From an uncultured Oscillospiraceae bacterium (lineage in GTDB: Bacteria; Bacillota; Clostridia; Oscillospirales; Oscillospiraceae), in assembly GCA_910588495.1 (NCBI GenBank), contig CAJUPU010000016.1, positions 1 to 64,000 of the forward strand: a DNA stretch of 64,000 nucleotides. The letters run 5' to 3'. Positions 61,585 to 64,000 of the stretch are shown piece after piece. Below the pieces are notes generated by a model. The model did no database searches. It was not told the origin of the DNA and was given only the letters and a program-made list of their open reading frames with translations. The first letter of the stretch is position 1, and each line of letters starts with the position of its first letter. The translations under genes and the position numbers were made by a program.

Positions 61585-63510
61585 ATGAGAGACGGCTTTA
61601 TCAAGGTGGCGGCGGGCACGCCAAAGATCCGGGTGGCCGACTGCGACTACAACGCGGGGCAGATCATCGCCCTGATGAAAGAGGCGGCGGCCCAGGGTGT
61701 AAAGGTCCTCGCCCTGCCGGAGCTGTGCGTCACTGGCTACACCTGCGGGGACCTGTTCTTGCAGTCCACCCTGCTGGACGGGGCGGGGCGGGCCCTGGGG
61801 CGCATCCTGGAGGAGACGAAGGAGCTGGATATGCTCACCGCTCTGGGGATGCCGGTGCGCAACAACAACAAGCTGTATAATTGCGCCGTTGTAATCCACA
61901 AGGGAATCATTTTGGGGCTGGTCCCAAAAACCCATATCCCCAATTATGGGGAGTTCTATGAGGCCCGGTGGTTTACGCCGGGGGGGGCGGTGAACAACTA
62001 TGTGGAGGGCCTTTGCGGCCAAAGGCCCTTGATGTGGGGCAGGCAGAGCTTCGACTGCAATGTTCCTGATCTTGTGATCGGTGTGGAGATCTGCGAGGAC
62101 CTGTGGGCGGCGGAGCCGCCGTCCAGCGCTCAGGCCAAGCACGGTGCCACGATCATTTTGAACCTGTCCGCCTCCGACGAGGTGGCGGGCAAAGCAGACT
62201 ACCGCCGCGCCCTGGTCACAGGCCAATCCGCCCGGTGTATCTGCGGCTACGTCTACGCCGACGCGGGGGAGGGCGAGTCGTCCACCGACCTGGTGTTCTC
62301 CGGCCACAACATGATCGCGGAGAACGGGACCCTGCTCGCGGAAAAGCGGTTCAGCATCGGACTTACGATCAGTGAGATCGATGTGCAGCGGCTGGCCTAT
62401 GAACGGCGGCGGATCAACACCTTCCCCGGCGAGTGCGCAAACGTGAATGACGGGACATTTTCTTATTCCTCGATTCCAGATACCCTCGTGGAGCCGTGCA
62501 AAACGAACCTCACCCGCCCCGTCTCCCCCACCCCCTTCATCCCGGCGGACGCCGAGCACCGGGCGGAGCGGTGCGAGGAGATCCTCACCATCGCCGCGCT
62601 GGGCCTGAAGAAGCGGCTGGAGCACACCAACGCCTCCTGCGCCGTGGTGGGCCTGTCCGGCGGGCTGGACTCCACCCTGGCCATCCTCATCACCGCAAAG
62701 GCCTTCGACCTGCTGGGCCGGGACCGGAAGGGCATCCTGGCCGTCACCATGCCCTGCTTCGGCACCACCAAACGGACCCGCTCCAACGCCGAGATCCTAG
62801 CCCGGGAGCTGGGCGCGGACTTCCGGGAGGTCAACATCGGCGACGCGGTCAAGCAGCACTTCGCCGACATCGGCCAGTCCATGGACGACCACAGCGTCAC
62901 CTTTGAAAACGCCCAGGCCCGGGAGCGCACCCAGGTGCTCATGGACCTGGCCAACCAACGGGGAGGGCTGGTGATCGGCACCGGGGACCTCAGTGAGCTG
63001 GCCCTGGGCTGGGCCACCTACAACGGGGACCACATGTCCATGTACGCCGTCAACGCCTCCATCCCCAAGACCCTGGTGCGGCACCTGACGGCCTGGGAGG
63101 CGGACCGGCTGGGCGGGACCATCGGGGCGGTGCTGCGGGACATCCTGGACACCCCCGTCTCCCCCGAGCTGCTCCCCCCCAGGGACGGAGAGATCGCCCA
63201 GATCACCGAGGACCTGGTGGGGCCCTATGAGCTCCACGACTTCTACCTGTACTACGCCATCCGCTGGGGCTTCCCGCCCCGTAAAGTGCTCCGCCTTGCT
63301 GCCCGGGCCTTTGAAGGGCGTTTCGACCGGGAGACGCTTTTGAAGTGGCTGAAGAACTTCTACCGCCGGTTCTTCTCCCAGCAGTTCAAGCGCTCCTGCC
63401 TGCCCGACGGGCCCAAGGTGGGCTCGGTGGCCCTGTCCCCCCGGGGGGATTGGAAGATGCCGTCGGACGCCGCGGCCAGGCTGTGGCTGGATGAATTGGA
63501 GGGTCTGTGA
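61585..63510 (+). CDS. nadE: Glutamine-dependent NAD+ synthetase
   Basis: This 641-residue two-domain enzyme makes NAD from deamido-NAD using glutamine ammonia. The N-terminal nitrilase domain shows the triad Glu in LPELCVTGY (about residue 52), Lys in VPKTHIPNYGEFYE (about 114) and Cys in GVEICEDLW (about 170). The C-terminal ATP-pyrophosphatase domain has VGLSGGLDSTLAI (about 359) and GTGDLSELALGW. Length suits the long fused form. GAGGAGGG precedes the ATG. Confidence 0.95.
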   Translation: MRDGFIKVAAGTPKIRVADCDYNAGQIIALMKEAAAQGVKVLALPELCVTGYTCGDLFLQSTLLDGAGRALGRILEETKELDMLTALGMPVRNNNKLYNCAVVIHKGIILGLVPKTHIPNYGEFYEARWFTPGGAVNNYVEGLCGQRPLMWGRQSFDCNVPDLVIGVEICEDLWAAEPPSSAQAKHGATIILNLSASDEVAGKADYRRALVTGQSARCICGYVYADAGEGESSTDLVFSGHNMIAENGTLLAEKRFSIGLTISEIDVQRLAYERRRINTFPGECANVNDGTFSYSSIPDTLVEPCKTNLTRPVSPTPFIPADAEHRAERCEEILTIAALGLKKRLEHTNASCAVVGLSGGLDSTLAILITAKAFDLLGRDRKGILAVTMPCFGTTKRTRSNAEILARELGADFREVNIGDAVKQHFADIGQSMDDHSVTFENAQARERTQVLMDLANQRGGLVIGTGDLSELALGWATYNGDHMSMYAVNASIPKTLVRHLTAWEADRLGGTIGAVLRDILDTPVSPELLPPRDGEIAQITEDLVGPYELHDFYLYYAIRWGFPPRKVLRLAARAFEGRFDRETLLKWLKNFYRRFFSQQFKRSCLPDGPKVGSVALSPRGDWKMPSDAAARLWLDELEGL

Positions 63511-63511
63511 T

Positions 63512-64000
63512 ATGAACATCCTCGTCGATCTGTTCCTCACTTTCGCCCGCATCGGGGCGTGTACCTTCGGCGGCGGCTACGCCATGCTGCCCATCCTCCA
63601 GCGGGAGCTGGTGGAGAACAAGAAGTGGGCCACCGAGGACCAGCTGGCCGACTACTACGCCGTGGGCCAGTGCACCCCCGGCATCATCGCGGTGAACACC
63701 TCCACCTTTGTAGGCCGCAGCCAGGGGGGCGTCGCCGGGGGGATCGTCGCCACCTTGGGGCTGGTGTTCCCTTCCCTGGTCATCATCATGGTGATCGCCG
63801 CCTTTTTGCAAAACTTCATGCACCTGGACGTTGTGGTCCACGCCTTCAACGGCGTCCGGGCCGGAGTGGTGGCCCTCATCGCGTCCAGCGTGATCAAGCT
63901 GTTCAAGAACGCCGTCATCGACTGGCCCACTCGGATCATCTACGCCGTGGTGCTGGTCCTGGCCGGATACGGCACCTTCTTCTCCCTGCCCCAAGGCGCG
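63512..64000 (+). CDS. Chromate transporter (ChrA) family protein, partial
   Basis: The frame opens with ATG 63512, one base after the nadE stop, and runs off the window at 163 codons. It has the ChrA-family start (LFLTFARIGACTFGGGYAML), QLADYYAVGQCTPGIIAVNT and further membrane segments. Families of about 185-residue half-size ChrA proteins usually occur as adjacent pairs, so a second half may follow outside the window. The family moves chromate or related anions; the real substrate here is unknown. Confidence 0.9.
   Translation, partial: MNILVDLFLTFARIGACTFGGGYAMLPILQRELVENKKWATEDQLADYYAVGQCTPGIIAVNTSTFVGRSQGGVAGGIVATLGLVFPSLVIIMVIAAFLQNFMHLDVVVHAFNGVRAGVVALIASSVIKLFKNAVIDWPTRIIYAVVLVLAGYGTFFSLPQGA

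Overview
The window looks like the chromosome of a GC-rich Gram-positive anaerobe of the Clostridia, most likely an Oscillospiraceae-type gut bacterium (Flavonifractor, Pseudoflavonifractor or Oscillibacter relatives). The basis is high GC with strong C/G third-position bias, Firmicutes-style AGGAGG ribosome sites, TTGACA/TATAAT promoters, LPxTG pili with a class C sortase, an EtfAB/acyl-CoA dehydrogenase/CoA-transferase block and a spoVB-mazG-hup-rqcP block. The genus is inference; no rRNA is present.

Layout: 1-3.3 kb is an AT-richer segment (LysR regulator, MATE pump, CIRCE-controlled Hsp20) that ends at a tRNA-Val gene. 3.5-9.3 kb carries a short-chain dehydrogenase and a complete branched-chain amino acid ABC importer (livKHMGF type). 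9.4-14.7 kb, minus strand, holds uridine kinase, three tandem DUF4358-like lipoproteins, an MBOAT acyltransferase and a DHHW/AlgX-like protein, probably a surface O-acylation cassette. 15.0-20.8 kb is trmL followed by the lower-glycolysis set pgk-tpiA-gpmI-(48-aa ORF)-eno, with a duplicated eno tail downstream. 21.1-23.6 kb, minus: radical SAM protein, thymidine kinase, MutY. 24.2-30.4 kb, minus: CoA-transferase, two acyl-CoA dehydrogenases and EtfBA, diverging from a TetR regulator with likely operators. 31.3-37.8 kb: a methionine synthase with its reactivation domain on a separate gene, a fused homocysteine methyltransferase/methylenetetrahydrofolate reductase, and a GT-C-like membrane protein.

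37.8-42.8 kb, minus, is a reduced type IV pilus-like locus: transglutaminase-like lipoprotein, GspF/PilC protein, four small prepilin-like proteins and a PilT ATPase, with no PilB, prepilin peptidase or canonical prepilin motif in view. 42.9-53.6 kb, minus, is a full sortase-assembled pilus locus: coiled-coil protein, signal peptidase I, a 1470-residue LPETG protein with about 14 HxHTxxCY repeats, major pilin, class C sortase, minor LPQTG pilin and a second sortase. 54.2-55.5 kb: malic enzyme plus a truncated AEC-transporter remnant. 55.5-61.2 kb, minus: RqcP, HU, MazG, SpoVB-like flippase, an amidohydrolase and purine nucleoside phosphorylase. 61.6-64.0 kb: NAD synthetase and the start of a chromate-transporter-family protein.

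The most notable non-coding signals are: a roughly 160-bp palindromic intergenic element present twice (56186-56347, 61237-61400) with a possible 22-bp relic; a 19-bp hairpin whose arm overlaps the ribosome site of the class C sortase; an attenuator-like leader on the MATE gene; back-to-back tRNA-Val/SDR promoters sharing one -35 box; and an inverted repeat spanning the liv promoter with a matching pair inside the upstream gene. No CRISPR array, rRNA or transposase gene was seen.
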